Assembly: GCF_012933445.1 (NCBI RefSeq)
Contig: NZ_JABBNC010000038.1
Span: forward strand, 1 to 64,000
From: Actinoplanes sp. TBRC 11911
Lineage (GTDB): Bacteria; Actinomycetota; Actinomycetes; Mycobacteriales; Micromonosporaceae
Direction: 5' to 3'
Length of the DNA stretch: 64,000 nucleotides
Every line of letters starts with the position of its first letter. Position 1 is the first letter of the stretch. The translations under genes and the position numbers were made by a program. This document shows positions 8,143-16,791 of the stretch, one piece after another. The notes below the pieces were generated by a model. That model worked only from the letters and a program-made list of their open reading frames with translations. It searched no databases and had not been told where the DNA came from.

Positions 8143-8606
8143 TCCGGTGTCCTCTCGTCAAGCTGCTTGACGCGGGCCGCCCAGTCCCCGCCATGCGGGA
8201 TCAACTCGGCCACGCGGGTGTCGTCGTCCAGGCGGTCGAGGCGAACCTGGAGATATTCGTCGTTGAGCTGCTCGACCAGCCCTTCCCCCCACTCGACAAC
8301 GGTCACCGCGTCGTCCGCGGAGGCGTCCAGGTCGAGATCGTCTATCTCGGCGCGCGGGTCCGGCCGATCACCGAGCCGGTACGCGTCCGCGTGCACCAAA
8401 GGCGTGCGCCCGCGGTGCAGCCGGGCGATCACGAAGGTCGGCGAGGTGATCGCACCCACCACCTCGAGCCCGGCCCCGATGCCCTGGACCAGCGCGGTCT
8501 TGCCGGCGCCCAGCGGACCGGTCAGCACCACCAGGTCGCCGGCGCGCAGGATCCCGGCCAGCCGGGAGCCGAACGCCCGGGTGTCCTCGACGGTCCGCAG
8601 TTTCAC
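8139..8606 (-). CDS. tsaE: t6A biosynthesis ATPase TsaE
   Basis: TsaE is the P-loop ATPase that supports turnover of the TsaB-TsaD complex. The 155-residue protein has Walker A as TGPLGAGKTALVQG around residues 29-42, SPTFVIARLH, LVHADAYRL, and the VVEWGEGL motif. The start codon is GTG. It overlaps the upstream hydrolase gene by 4 bases and ung by 4, so these genes form one coupled transcript. Confidence 0.95.
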   Translation of the reverse strand: MKLRTVEDTRAFGSRLAGILRAGDLVVLTGPLGAGKTALVQGIGAGLEVVGAITSPTFVIARLHRGRTPLVHADAYRLGDRPDPRAEIDDLDLDASADDAVTVVEWGEGLVEQLNDEYLQVRLDRLDDDTRVAELIPHGGDWAARVKQLDERTPE

Positions 8607-9679
8607 GAGATCTTCTCCAGGAACGGGAGCAGCACCGCGTTCACCTCGTCGGCCTTCTCCAGCATCACGACGTGCCCACTGTTGTCGATCTTCACGAGCT
8701 CGGCCTCCGGGAGGTACTTGAGAATCTCCTCCGAATGGGTGACCGGCGTCAGTAAGTCCTTGGTGCCGACGATGACCAGCACCGGGACGCCGCGCAGCAC
8801 CGACAACGCCGGGATGCCGTTGTGGCGGTAGAGCGTGGTCAGATATTTCGCGAGCGTCTCCACCGACGTCTTGGAGTTCATGCTCTCCACGAAGCTGACC
8901 AGCGACGGGCTGGGCCTGGGATCGCCGAAGCCGTACCGCCGGGTCAGTAACCAGGCCAGGTCCGACGACGCGACCCGGGCCTTGTCGATCGCGCCGCCGC
9001 CGAGGCCGGCCGCCTTGCCCCAGAGCGGGAAGAACGGCGCCGAGGCCCGCGCGACCAGCGACGGCACACCCAGTTTGGTGGTGTCGATCAGACCGGCGGA
9101 GGTGGAGATGAAGACCACGCCGGTGACGCGGTTACCGAACCATTCCGGGTACTGCTCGGCGAACGCCATGATCGTCATGCCGCCCATCGAGTGCCCGACC
9201 AGGATGATGTGGCCGTCCGGGACGGTGGCGTCGAGGACCGTGCCGAGCGACTTGCCGAGTGCGGCGATGTCGTAGTCCCCGGACTTGAGCTTGCTGGACT
9301 GCCCGTGGCCGGGTTGGTCGTAGAGGACGAGCCGGTGGTCGCCGCGCTCGGTGAGCGCCTTGCGCTGGAAGTAGAACGTGCCCATGTCCAGGGCGAAACC
9401 GTGCACGAACACGATCGTGGGCTTCGTCGTCGGTGCGCTGGGCTCGACGATCTCGACGTGCAGGTCGGTCCCGTCCGCGGCGGTGACCGTCAGTTCGTGG
9501 TCGCGTGGCTGGTCGGCGAAGGGCTCGTCGACATACGGGTCGCCGGGCGCGTTGACCGATCGGCGGACGAGAGCGCGCTCGACCGCGAACGCGGTGGCGA
9601 CCCCGGCCGCGACGACACCGACGGCCGCGCCGACGATACCGACCTGTTTGGCCCGCTTTTTCGGGAGACGTGGACTCAT
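8603..9679 (-). CDS. Membrane-anchored alpha/beta-hydrolase
   Basis: This 358-residue protein has an N-terminal hydrophobic segment (about residues 13-32) that may anchor or export it. A lipase/esterase fold follows. The oxyanion region is VFVHGFALDM, the nucleophile elbow is GHSMGG (Ser164), the acid is in VGTKDLLTP, and the catalytic His is in DNSGHVVMLE. The substrate is unknown. The ATG overlaps the alr stop by 4 bases. A neighbour of alr and tsaE in many actinobacteria, it is conserved in position but not in known role. Confidence 0.88.
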   Translation of the reverse strand: MSPRLPKKRAKQVGIVGAAVGVVAAGVATAFAVERALVRRSVNAPGDPYVDEPFADQPRDHELTVTAADGTDLHVEIVEPSAPTTKPTIVFVHGFALDMGTFYFQRKALTERGDHRLVLYDQPGHGQSSKLKSGDYDIAALGKSLGTVLDATVPDGHIILVGHSMGGMTIMAFAEQYPEWFGNRVTGVVFISTSAGLIDTTKLGVPSLVARASAPFFPLWGKAAGLGGGAIDKARVASSDLAWLLTRRYGFGDPRPSPSLVSFVESMNSKTSVETLAKYLTTLYRHNGIPALSVLRGVPVLVIVGTKDLLTPVTHSEEILKYLPEAELVKIDNSGHVVMLEKADEVNAVLLPFLEKIS

Positions 9680-10803
9680 GGCACCACCCCGGCCGTGCCG
9701 TCGTAGACCCGCGGGACCCGGGTGCTGCCGAACCGGGTCACGATCTCGTAGTTGATCGTGTCGATGGCGTCGGCCCAGTCGTCGGCCGTCGGAGCGCCGT
9801 CGTCCCCGGCGCCGAAGAGCGTGGCGATGTCGCCGGCGGCCACCGGATCGTCCGCCACGTCGATCACGATCTGGTCCATGCAGACGCGTCCGGCGATAGT
9901 CCGGCGCTTGCCGCCGAGCAGCAGCGGGCCCACGTTGGACGCGTGCCGCGGCACCCCGTCCGCGTACCCGAGCGGCACCAGCGCCAGCGTGGTCTCGGTC
10001 GGCGTGACATACGTGTGCCCGTACGAGACACCCTGACCGGCCGCCACCCGCTTGGTCAGCGACACCCGGGCCCGGGCGGTCATCGCGGGGCGCAGCCCGA
10101 ACGTGGTGCCGGCGACCGGGGAGAGGCCGTAGACCGCGATCCCCGGGCGCACCAGGTCGTAGTGGGCGTCGGGCCGGGTCAGCGTGGCCGCCGAGTTGGC
10201 GATGTGCCGATAGCGCGGGCTGATCCCGAACCGCTCCGCGACCGCGAGACCGTCCGCGAACACGGCCAGTTGGTGGTCGATCGTGGCGTGGCCGGGCTCG
10301 TCCGCGTACACGAAGTGGCTCCACACGCCGATCACGTCGATCTCGCCCTCGGCCTGCGCCTTCGCCGCGGCCTCCAGCAGGGACGGCCAGTCGGCCGGGG
10401 TGGCGCCGCCGCGGGACAGCCCGGTGTCGAGCTTGAGGTGCACGCGCGCGGTCCGGCCGGCCCGGTGTGCCGCCCCGACCAATTCGCCGAGCAGTCCGAC
10501 ACTGCCCGCGCTGATGTCGAGGTCGGCCTCAACCCCCCGCTCCAGCGGGAGCCCGGGCGAGTGCAGCCAGGTCAGGACGGGCGCGCTGAGGCCGGCCCGG
10601 CGCAGTTCCAGCCCTTCCTCCAGGGTGGCGACGCCGAGCCAGGTCGCGCCGCCGGCTAAGGCCGCGCGGGCGGACGGGAGCATGCCGTGCCCGTACCCGT
10701 CGCCCTTCACCACCGCCATGACCTCGGCGGTCGTGCCGGCCCGCAGGAGCGCGACGTTGTCGCGAATCGCGTCCAGGTCGATTCTGACCTCGGCCTGCCA
10801 CAT
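9676..10803 (-). CDS. alr: Alanine racemase
   Basis: Alr interconverts L- and D-alanine for peptidoglycan using PLP. The 375-residue protein shows the PLP-lysine motif VMAVVKGDGYGHG (Lys33) near the N-terminus and a barrel with HLKLDTGLSRGG. The second catalytic base is the Tyr in GQGVSYGHTYV, followed by IAGRVCMDQIVIDV. All expected catalytic residues are present. It begins 26 bases after the nnr fusion gene ends. Confidence 0.97.
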   Translation of the reverse strand: MWQAEVRIDLDAIRDNVALLRAGTTAEVMAVVKGDGYGHGMLPSARAALAGGATWLGVATLEEGLELRRAGLSAPVLTWLHSPGLPLERGVEADLDISAGSVGLLGELVGAAHRAGRTARVHLKLDTGLSRGGATPADWPSLLEAAAKAQAEGEIDVIGVWSHFVYADEPGHATIDHQLAVFADGLAVAERFGISPRYRHIANSAATLTRPDAHYDLVRPGIAVYGLSPVAGTTFGLRPAMTARARVSLTKRVAAGQGVSYGHTYVTPTETTLALVPLGYADGVPRHASNVGPLLLGGKRRTIAGRVCMDQIVIDVADDPVAAGDIATLFGAGDDGAPTADDWADAIDTINYEIVTRFGSTRVPRVYDGTAGVVP

Positions 10804-10829
10804 GACGGTCAGCCTACGTTCAGCCGGGC

Positions 10830-12281
10830 TCAGCCGAGCAGGTCGGCCAGCACCGGGCGCAGCGACTCGGCAACATCCACCGAGGTCACCGGCCCGGACT
10901 CGGCCGCCCGCCGACCGGCGAGACCGTGCACGTACGCCGCGGCGACCGCGGCCCGCTCCGGCCGCAGACCGCCCGCGAGCAGCGAACCGAGCAGTCCCGC
11001 GAGCACGTCACCGCTGCCCGCGGTGGCGAGCGCCGGGCTGCCGGTGGGATTGGCCCAGACCTCGCCCGCGGGGGTGGCCACGATCGTCCGGTCGCCCTTG
11101 AGCAGGATCACCGCGTTCGTCCAGGCGGCGAGCTTGCAGGCGGCGGCCGCACGGTCGGCGCCGGGCGCCTCCCCGGCGAGCCGTTTGAACTCGCCGTCGT
11201 GCGGGGTCAGCACCACCGGAGCGTCACGGCGCAGATCCTCGGCGTGCTTGCCGTCCACCAGCAGGGTGATGGCGTCGGCGTCGAGCACCACCGGTAACGA
11301 CGTTGCCAGCACGCTGCGCAGGGTCGTCCGCGACTCCTCGTCGGTGCCCAGCCCGGAGCCGCACAGCCAGGCCTGCACCCGCCCGGCGTCACCGATCTTG
11401 GGAACCGCGACCACCGACGGATGCACCATCACCACGTCGTGGTGCGCCGACCCCGCGTACCGCACCATCCCGGCCGGGCCGGCCTGGGCGCCGGTCACCG
11501 AGAGCAGAGCCGCCCCGGGATAGGTCGCCGAGCCGGTGGCGATGCCGACCACGCCGCGGCTGTATTTGTCCGACGCCGCGCCCGGCCGCGGCCACCAGCC
11601 CACGATGTCCTCGGCGTCCGGTACCCGGATCGCCGGGTCGGCGCGCAGCACCGGCCCGAGCCCGATGTCGACCAGCTCGACATGGCCCGCTCGCGCCGCG
11701 GCCGGGCCCACGACGTGGGCCGGTTTGAGGCAGCCGAAGGTCACCGTCACGTCGGCGGTGACCGCCTCGCCCGGGACGTCGCCGGAGTCGACCGCGACGC
11801 CGCTGGCGACGTCCACGGCGACGACCGGCGGACGGGTGCCCGCTCGCGAGCGCAGGTCACCCAGCCGGGACACCAGGGCCGCGGCCGGCGGGCGAAGACC
11901 CCCGCTGGCCCCGATCCCGACGATGCCGTCGAGCACGAGATCGGCCCGTCCGGGCAGCTCACCGACGGTGAAGCCACCCGCCTGGCGCAGCGCGGCCAGG
12001 CCCGCGAGGTGGACCCGCTCCGGGCTCAGCAGCAGGGCCCGCACCTGGGCGCCGCGCCGGGCCAGCGCGGCGCCGGCGTACAGCGTGTCGCCGCCGTTGT
12101 CGCCGCTGCCCACCAGCAGCACCACCCGCGAGCCGTACACCCCGCCGGTGTCGTCGAGCAGCAGGGCACACCGCCGGGCCAGGCCGGCCGCCGCCCGCTG
12201 CATCAGGGTGCCGTCGGGCAGCCTCGCCATCAGGGTCTGCTCCGCGGCGCGGACGTCCGCCACTCGCCATGCCTGCCGCAT
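10830..12281 (-). CDS. nnr: Bifunctional NAD(P)HX epimerase / ADP-dependent NAD(P)HX dehydratase
   Basis: The enzyme repairs hydrated NADH and NADPH. The N-terminal half (to about residue 210) is the epimerase, with VVLLVGSGDNGGDTLYAGAALA and VAVDVASGVAVDSGDV. The C-terminal half is the ribokinase-like dehydratase, with KYSRGVVGIATGSATYPGA, VLTPHDGEFKRL, ILLKGDRTIV and the anion-hole motif ATAGSGDVLAGLLGSLLA. The 483-residue fusion is the usual actinobacterial form. It lies between acpS and alr, a conserved order. Confidence 0.95.
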   Translation of the reverse strand: MRQAWRVADVRAAEQTLMARLPDGTLMQRAAAGLARRCALLLDDTGGVYGSRVVLLVGSGDNGGDTLYAGAALARRGAQVRALLLSPERVHLAGLAALRQAGGFTVGELPGRADLVLDGIVGIGASGGLRPPAAALVSRLGDLRSRAGTRPPVVAVDVASGVAVDSGDVPGEAVTADVTVTFGCLKPAHVVGPAAARAGHVELVDIGLGPVLRADPAIRVPDAEDIVGWWPRPGAASDKYSRGVVGIATGSATYPGAALLSVTGAQAGPAGMVRYAGSAHHDVVMVHPSVVAVPKIGDAGRVQAWLCGSGLGTDEESRTTLRSVLATSLPVVLDADAITLLVDGKHAEDLRRDAPVVLTPHDGEFKRLAGEAPGADRAAAACKLAAWTNAVILLKGDRTIVATPAGEVWANPTGSPALATAGSGDVLAGLLGSLLAGGLRPERAAVAAAYVHGLAGRRAAESGPVTSVDVAESLRPVLADLLG

Positions 12282-12365
12282 ATGTCCCTCCAGCCGTTCG
12301 TCGCCGCCGTTCGTGATGCCCCGGATTTCTAGGCCATGGGTACGACATTTTTGCGTCGTGCCTGG

Positions 12366-12734
12366 TCAGGACTCCGCGACGACCATCGCCGAGGCGATTC
12401 CCCCATCGTGCGAGAGCGAGAGATGCCATCGGTTGACGCCTCGCTCGGCGGCAACCGCGGCGACCGTACCGGAGACCGTCAGCCACGGCCGCCCGTCCGG
12501 GTCCGCGACGATCTCGCAGTCGTGCCAGCGCAACCCGGCCGGGGCGCCCAGGGCCTTCGCCACCGCCTCCTTGGCCGCGAACCGGGCGGCCAGCGACTCG
12601 GCGGCGCGCGGGTTGCCGGACGGGGTCAGCCGCTCACCCTCGGTGAAGAGCCGATCGGCCAGCAACGGAGTGCGTTCGAGGGCTCGGGCGAACCGTTCCA
12701 CCAGGACCACATCGATGCCGACAGCCACGATCAC
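12366..12734 (-). CDS. acpS: Holo-[acyl-carrier-protein] synthase
   Basis: AcpS attaches phosphopantetheine to acyl carrier protein. The 122-residue protein has the metal-binding opening VGIDVVLVERF and the second motif RFAAKEAVAKALGAP, ending with WHLSLSHDGGIASAMVVAE. I take the GTG at 12734 because the family usually begins Met-Ile-hydrophobic; a GTG two codons later has better spacing to GGTGAG and is possible. The upstream region is free of other genes for 168 bases. Confidence 0.93.
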   Translation of the reverse strand: MIVAVGIDVVLVERFARALERTPLLADRLFTEGERLTPSGNPRAAESLAARFAAKEAVAKALGAPAGLRWHDCEIVADPDGRPWLTVSGTVAAVAAERGVNRWHLSLSHDGGIASAMVVAES

Positions 12735-12902
12735 CGCCTCACCATATCGGTGCGACACGTGATGACAGACCGCGGCGCCTTTCACAAGCCCTGTGGACAA
12801 CCCTCCCGTACGCCCAGGGCCCGCCGTCCACAACCGCACCAATCGGCCGCCGCGAACCCCTAACGTCGGCGCATCCCGTTCCCCCGGCCAGGAGGTTGCC
12901 CG

Positions 12903-13190
12903 ATGAACCCCGATCTCGAAGTCGACACCGGCGAGCTGCGTCGCACCGCTTCCGAGGTGTCCGCCACCGCGGCCCGGGTCACCGCCGCCACCGCCGGGGA
13001 GCCGCCGCGGGAGACCGTCCCGCGTTGGGTGACCAGCGACGCGGCAACGCTGGCCGCCGACGCCGCCCGCCGGCATCTGGCCCAGCTCGGCACCGAGATC
13101 GACGAGACGGCACGGCGGATCAGTGCCGCCGCCGAGGAGTATGAGCGGGCCGACGCCCGCGCCGCCACCCGCCTGCGGCTCACCCGATGA
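12903..13190 (+). CDS. WXG100/EspC-like small helical protein
   Basis: This 95-residue protein is almost wholly helical, with residues rich in Ala, Arg, Glu and Thr and without a signal peptide. It begins MNPDLEVDTGELRRTASEVSA, resembling ESX-secreted or EspC-like proteins, and a WVTSD turn near the middle divides two amphipathic helices. The family members are targets or partners of type VII secretion; no secretion ATPase is present here. AGGAGG lies 7 bases before the ATG. It overlaps the following hydrolase gene by 4 bases, suggesting the two products work together. Confidence 0.7.
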   Translation: MNPDLEVDTGELRRTASEVSATAARVTAATAGEPPRETVPRWVTSDAATLAADAARRHLAQLGTEIDETARRISAAAEEYERADARAATRLRLTR

Positions 13191-14713
13191 GTGCCGTCTA
13201 CGCCCGTCTGCGGGTCACCGATCCGGGCCGCTGGCGCGCGCTCGCCGTCGCGTGGCGGCGCTGGGCCGCGCTCGCGGACCGGCTCGCCGCCGAGTTCGCG
13301 CCGCACCTGGCCGGGCTGGGCGCGGCCTGGTCCGGCACGGCCGCGACCGCGGCGGCCGGTCGCCTCACCGTGCTGCGCCGCCGGCTGGTCCGGTTCCGGC
13401 TGCTTTGCTGGCGGGCCGATCAGCTGGCCAGCGAGTTCGCGGCGGCCCTGGAACGGGCCCGGGCGCTGCTGCGCCGGGCCCTGGGCGCCGGCCTCGCGAT
13501 CGACGACGGCGGCGTCCCCCGGGGCGTCGTCCGGCCGCCGGGCGCCATCGCCGATCTGTCCGCCGCCCTCGCGGTGGCCGAGCGGGCCGACGACGTCACG
13601 GCCGCCGGGCTCGATCAGCTCCTGGCCCGGATCCACGACACGGCCGAGCGGCCCGCGCCGGAGTCGCCCGGCTGCGACGCCTCGCCGGCCGAGGTCCGGC
13701 GCTGGTGGTCCGGGCTCGATCCGGGCGAGCGCGAGTGGCTGCTGACCGTCGAGCCGCAGTGGATCGGGGCGCTCGACGGGGTCCCGGCCGCCGATCGCGA
13801 CATGGCGAACCGGCTGGTGCTCGCCGACCGGCGCGCCGAGCTCGACCGGCTGATCGCGGCGTCCGGCGGCCGCGAGCGTGCCCGGTTGCGCGGACTGCGG
13901 GACGGGCTCGACGCGCTGGGCGACCGACTGGCCACCGGGGACGGGCCTCGGGCGTACCTGATGCGCCTGGACCTGAGAGACGAGGGCCGTGTCGTGGTGG
14001 CGGTCGGCGACCCGGACCGCGCCGCGACCGTGCTCACCCACGTGCCCGGCATGACCGCCGGCCTGGCCACGTTCGGCGGCGAGCTGTCCCGGGCCGAGCG
14101 GGTGGGTGAACGTGCCACCGAGATCGCTCCGGCCGCGGCGACGAGCGCGGTGCTCTGGCTCGACTACGACGCGCCCGATTTCCTCGACGAGGCGGCGACC
14201 GCGCGCCGGGCCGAGGCCGGCGCGCCCGCGCTGCGGCGATTCCAAGAGGGACTACGGGCCACGCACGACGACCCGACCGGCCGGCAGACCGTGCTGGGCC
14301 ACAGCTACGGGTCACTGCTGGTGGGCAAGGCGGCCGCCACGCCGGGGCTGGCCGCCGACGACGTCGTCTTCGTCGGGTCGCCCGGGGTGGGGGTCGAATC
14401 GGTCCGCGACCTGGCGATCCCGGCCGCGCACGTGTGGTCGTCGACCGCCCGCGGCGACGTCATACAGCACCTGGCGGAGACACCCGGCGCCCTGGCCCGC
14501 GACCTCGCGTTCTCGGCGGCGATCCCGGGGGCCGGCGCGGCGTTCGCCTTCGGCCGGCCGGCGGACGATCTGTGGTTCGGGCACAACCCGAGCGACCCGG
14601 CGTTCGGGGCCCGGGTCTTCGCGAGCCAGGCGGGCGGCGGTCACTCCGGTTACTGGGATCGCGGCCGCCCGGCGCTGGACGCACTCGCCGCCATCACGCT
14701 AGGAGCGGCGTGA
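13187..14713 (+). CDS. DUF1023 alpha/beta-hydrolase with WXG-like N-terminal domain
   Basis: This 508-residue protein has an N-terminal helical region with an AAWSGTAATAAAG turn (about residues 45-57), like a WXG100 subunit. A helical middle comes next, then a C-terminal DUF1023 hydrolase. The nucleophile motif is GHSYGS at about residue 370, followed by VFVGSPGVGV and a His in GGHSGYW near the end. DUF1023 proteins are common in actinobacteria beside ESX-type small proteins and some act as toxins or cell-wall hydrolases; the substrate here is unknown. Translation is coupled to the upstream small gene. Confidence 0.8.
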   Translation: MSAVYARLRVTDPGRWRALAVAWRRWAALADRLAAEFAPHLAGLGAAWSGTAATAAAGRLTVLRRRLVRFRLLCWRADQLASEFAAALERARALLRRALGAGLAIDDGGVPRGVVRPPGAIADLSAALAVAERADDVTAAGLDQLLARIHDTAERPAPESPGCDASPAEVRRWWSGLDPGEREWLLTVEPQWIGALDGVPAADRDMANRLVLADRRAELDRLIAASGGRERARLRGLRDGLDALGDRLATGDGPRAYLMRLDLRDEGRVVVAVGDPDRAATVLTHVPGMTAGLATFGGELSRAERVGERATEIAPAAATSAVLWLDYDAPDFLDEAATARRAEAGAPALRRFQEGLRATHDDPTGRQTVLGHSYGSLLVGKAAATPGLAADDVVFVGSPGVGVESVRDLAIPAAHVWSSTARGDVIQHLAETPGALARDLAFSAAIPGAGAAFAFGRPADDLWFGHNPSDPAFGARVFASQAGGGHSGYWDRGRPALDALAAITLGAA

Positions 14714-14733
14714 TGGCGGCGGGGTGGATCAGA

Positions 14734-16617
14734 TCACTCGACGGTGACCGACTTCGCCAGGTTGCGCGGCTGGTCCACGTCGTGGCCGCGGGCCGTCGCG
14801 ATCTCGCACGCCAGGATCTGCAGTGGCACGGTGGTCATCAGCGGGGCGAGCAGCGTGGGCGTCTGCGGCACCGGGATCAGGTGGTCGGCGTAGGCGGCGA
14901 GGCCGTCGTCGCCCTCCTCGGCGATCACGATCGTCTTGGCGCCACGGGCGCGCACCTCCTGGATGTTGGAGACCACCTTGTCGCGCATGACGCCGCGCCC
15001 GGCCGGCGACGGCACCACGCAGATGACCGCCGTGCCCTCGTCGATCAGCGCGATCGGGCCGTGCTTGAGCTCGCCGGCCGCGAAGCCCTCCGCGTGCATG
15101 TAGGCGAGCTCCTTGAGCTTCAGCGCGCCTTCCAGGGCCACCGGGAAGCCGACGTGCCGGCCGATGAACAGAATGGTCTGCGCGGACTTCAGCTCGCGCG
15201 CGAGCGCCCGCACCTCCTCCATGCGGTCCAGCAGGGTGGTCAGACTGTCCGGGGTGTCCCGCAGCTTGTGCACGACGGCCGCGACCTCGTCGGCGTACAT
15301 CACGCCACGCACCTGAGCGAGGTGCAGCCCGATCAGGTAGCACGCGACGAGCTGGGTGAGGAACGCCTTGGTCGAGGCGACCGCGATCTCCGGCCCGCCG
15401 TGCGTGTAGAGCACCGCGTCCGACTCGCGCGGGATGGTCGAGCCGTTGGTGTTGCAGATGGCCAGCACCCGGGCCTTCTGCTCCTTGGCGTGCCGCAGCG
15501 CCATCAGCGTGTCCATCGTCTCGCCGGACTGGCTGATCACGATGACCAGGGTGGACCGGTCGAGGATCGGGTCCCGGTACCGGAACTCGCTGGCCAGCTC
15601 CACCTCGACCGGGATGCGCACCCAGTGCTCGATGGCGTACTTGGCGACCATCCCGGCGTGGTAGGAGGTGCCGCACGCGATGATGAACACCTTGTCGACG
15701 TCGCGCAGGTCCTGATCGGTCAGGCGCACCTCGTCGAGGACGATGTCGCCGCGGTCGGAGAGCCGGCCCAGCAGAGTGTCCGCGATGGCCTGCGGCTGCT
15801 CGGCGATCTCCTTGAGCATGAAGTAGTCGTAGCCGCCCTTCTCGGCGGCGGACGCGTCCCAGTCGATGTGGTAGGACTTGCCCTCCGCCGGCTCCCCGTC
15901 GAAGCCGGTGATCTCGATGGCCTCCGGGGTGATCAGCACGACCTGGTCCTGCCCCAGCTCGATCGCCTCGCGCGTGTGCTCGATGAACGCGGAGACGTCG
16001 CTCGCGAGGAAGTTCTCGCCCGCACCGCGGCCCACCACCAGCGGCGAGTTGCGCCGGGCCGCCACCACCGCGCCGGGCACCCGTGCGTCGGTGGCGAGCA
16101 GGGTGAACGCGCCCTCGAGCCGGCGCACCGTGCGCCGCATGCCCTCGGCCAGCAGCTCCGGCGTGTCCGCCATGCCCGACTCGCGCAGCGAGCGCACCTC
16201 GGCGGCGAGCAGATGCGCCGCGCACTCGGTGTCGGTGTCGCTGACGAACTCGACGCCGGTGGCCTCGAGCTCGGCGCGCAGCCGGGCGAAGTTCTCGATG
16301 ATGCCGTTGTGAATGACGGCGACCTTGCCGTCCGCGGACAGGTGCGGGTGGGCGTTGCGGTCGGTCGGCCCGCCATGGGTCGCCCACCGGGTGTGCCCGA
16401 TCGCCGTCGTACCGGTGGCGATCGGATCACCGGTCCGCTCGGCCAGAGCCTTCTCCAGATTGGCCAGCTTGCCGGCCTTTTTCTCGGTCAGGACCGTGTC
16501 CGAATCGACGACGGCGACGCCCGCGGAGTCATACCCGCGGTACTCCAGCCGACGCAAGCCGTCGAGGACGATGCTGAGCGCCGGACGACCGCCGACGTAC
16601 CCCACGATGCCACACAT
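14734..16617 (-). CDS. glmS: Glucosamine-fructose-6-phosphate aminotransferase (isomerizing)
   Basis: GlmS makes glucosamine-6-phosphate for peptidoglycan. The 627-residue enzyme begins MCGIVGYVG, where Cys2 after Met removal is the glutaminase nucleophile, and has LRRLEYRGYDSAGVAVV and HTRWATHGGPTDRNAHPH. Two SIS domains follow, with CGTSYHAGMVAKY and SQSGETMDTLMAL, then the KPFLMPI-free C-terminus ending in ARGHDVDQPRNLAKSVTVE. Longer in-frame starts upstream lack the essential N-terminal Cys. No glmS ribozyme is apparent upstream, as expected outside Firmicutes. Confidence 0.97.
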   Translation of the reverse strand: MCGIVGYVGGRPALSIVLDGLRRLEYRGYDSAGVAVVDSDTVLTEKKAGKLANLEKALAERTGDPIATGTTAIGHTRWATHGGPTDRNAHPHLSADGKVAVIHNGIIENFARLRAELEATGVEFVSDTDTECAAHLLAAEVRSLRESGMADTPELLAEGMRRTVRRLEGAFTLLATDARVPGAVVAARRNSPLVVGRGAGENFLASDVSAFIEHTREAIELGQDQVVLITPEAIEITGFDGEPAEGKSYHIDWDASAAEKGGYDYFMLKEIAEQPQAIADTLLGRLSDRGDIVLDEVRLTDQDLRDVDKVFIIACGTSYHAGMVAKYAIEHWVRIPVEVELASEFRYRDPILDRSTLVIVISQSGETMDTLMALRHAKEQKARVLAICNTNGSTIPRESDAVLYTHGGPEIAVASTKAFLTQLVACYLIGLHLAQVRGVMYADEVAAVVHKLRDTPDSLTTLLDRMEEVRALARELKSAQTILFIGRHVGFPVALEGALKLKELAYMHAEGFAAGELKHGPIALIDEGTAVICVVPSPAGRGVMRDKVVSNIQEVRARGAKTIVIAEEGDDGLAAYADHLIPVPQTPTLLAPLMTTVPLQILACEIATARGHDVDQPRNLAKSVTVE

Positions 16618-16653
16618 GTCCGGCAGCCTATCCGAACACCGCTCACCGGTCAT

Positions 16654-16676
16654 GCTCGAGAAGCACGCTTTCGAGC
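16654..16676. repeat. Hairpin-forming inverted repeat upstream of glmS
   Basis: GCTCGA-G-AAGC and GCTT-TCGAGC pair around a two-base centre with one bulged G, 37 bases upstream of the glmS start, in the divergent region shared with the MmpS-like gene. It could be an operator or an RNA stem; there is no similarity to a glmS ribozyme. Confidence 0.3.
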
Positions 16677-16791
16677 AACCGATCTGCGCAAAACTAACCG
16701 GAAAAACGCTGTACCGCCGACGAACGGCTGGCCGGGGAGGCGTACTGTCGGCTATCACGCCGCCACCCAAGCGCACGCATCGGGAGTGACG

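Noticed and set aside
12862..12870. Shared CCTAACGT motif before 12903 and 40908 genes as a promoter class
   Set aside because: Two occurrences without a common -35 box are not enough to claim a sigma-factor class.
14434..16787. Long plus-strand open frame across glmS
   Set aside because: It is antisense to glmS for most of its length; only its last part, from 16792, is real (the MmpS-like gene).
16618..16791. glmS ribozyme
   Set aside because: The hairpin at 16654-16676 does not match the ribozyme core, and the class is not known from actinobacteria.
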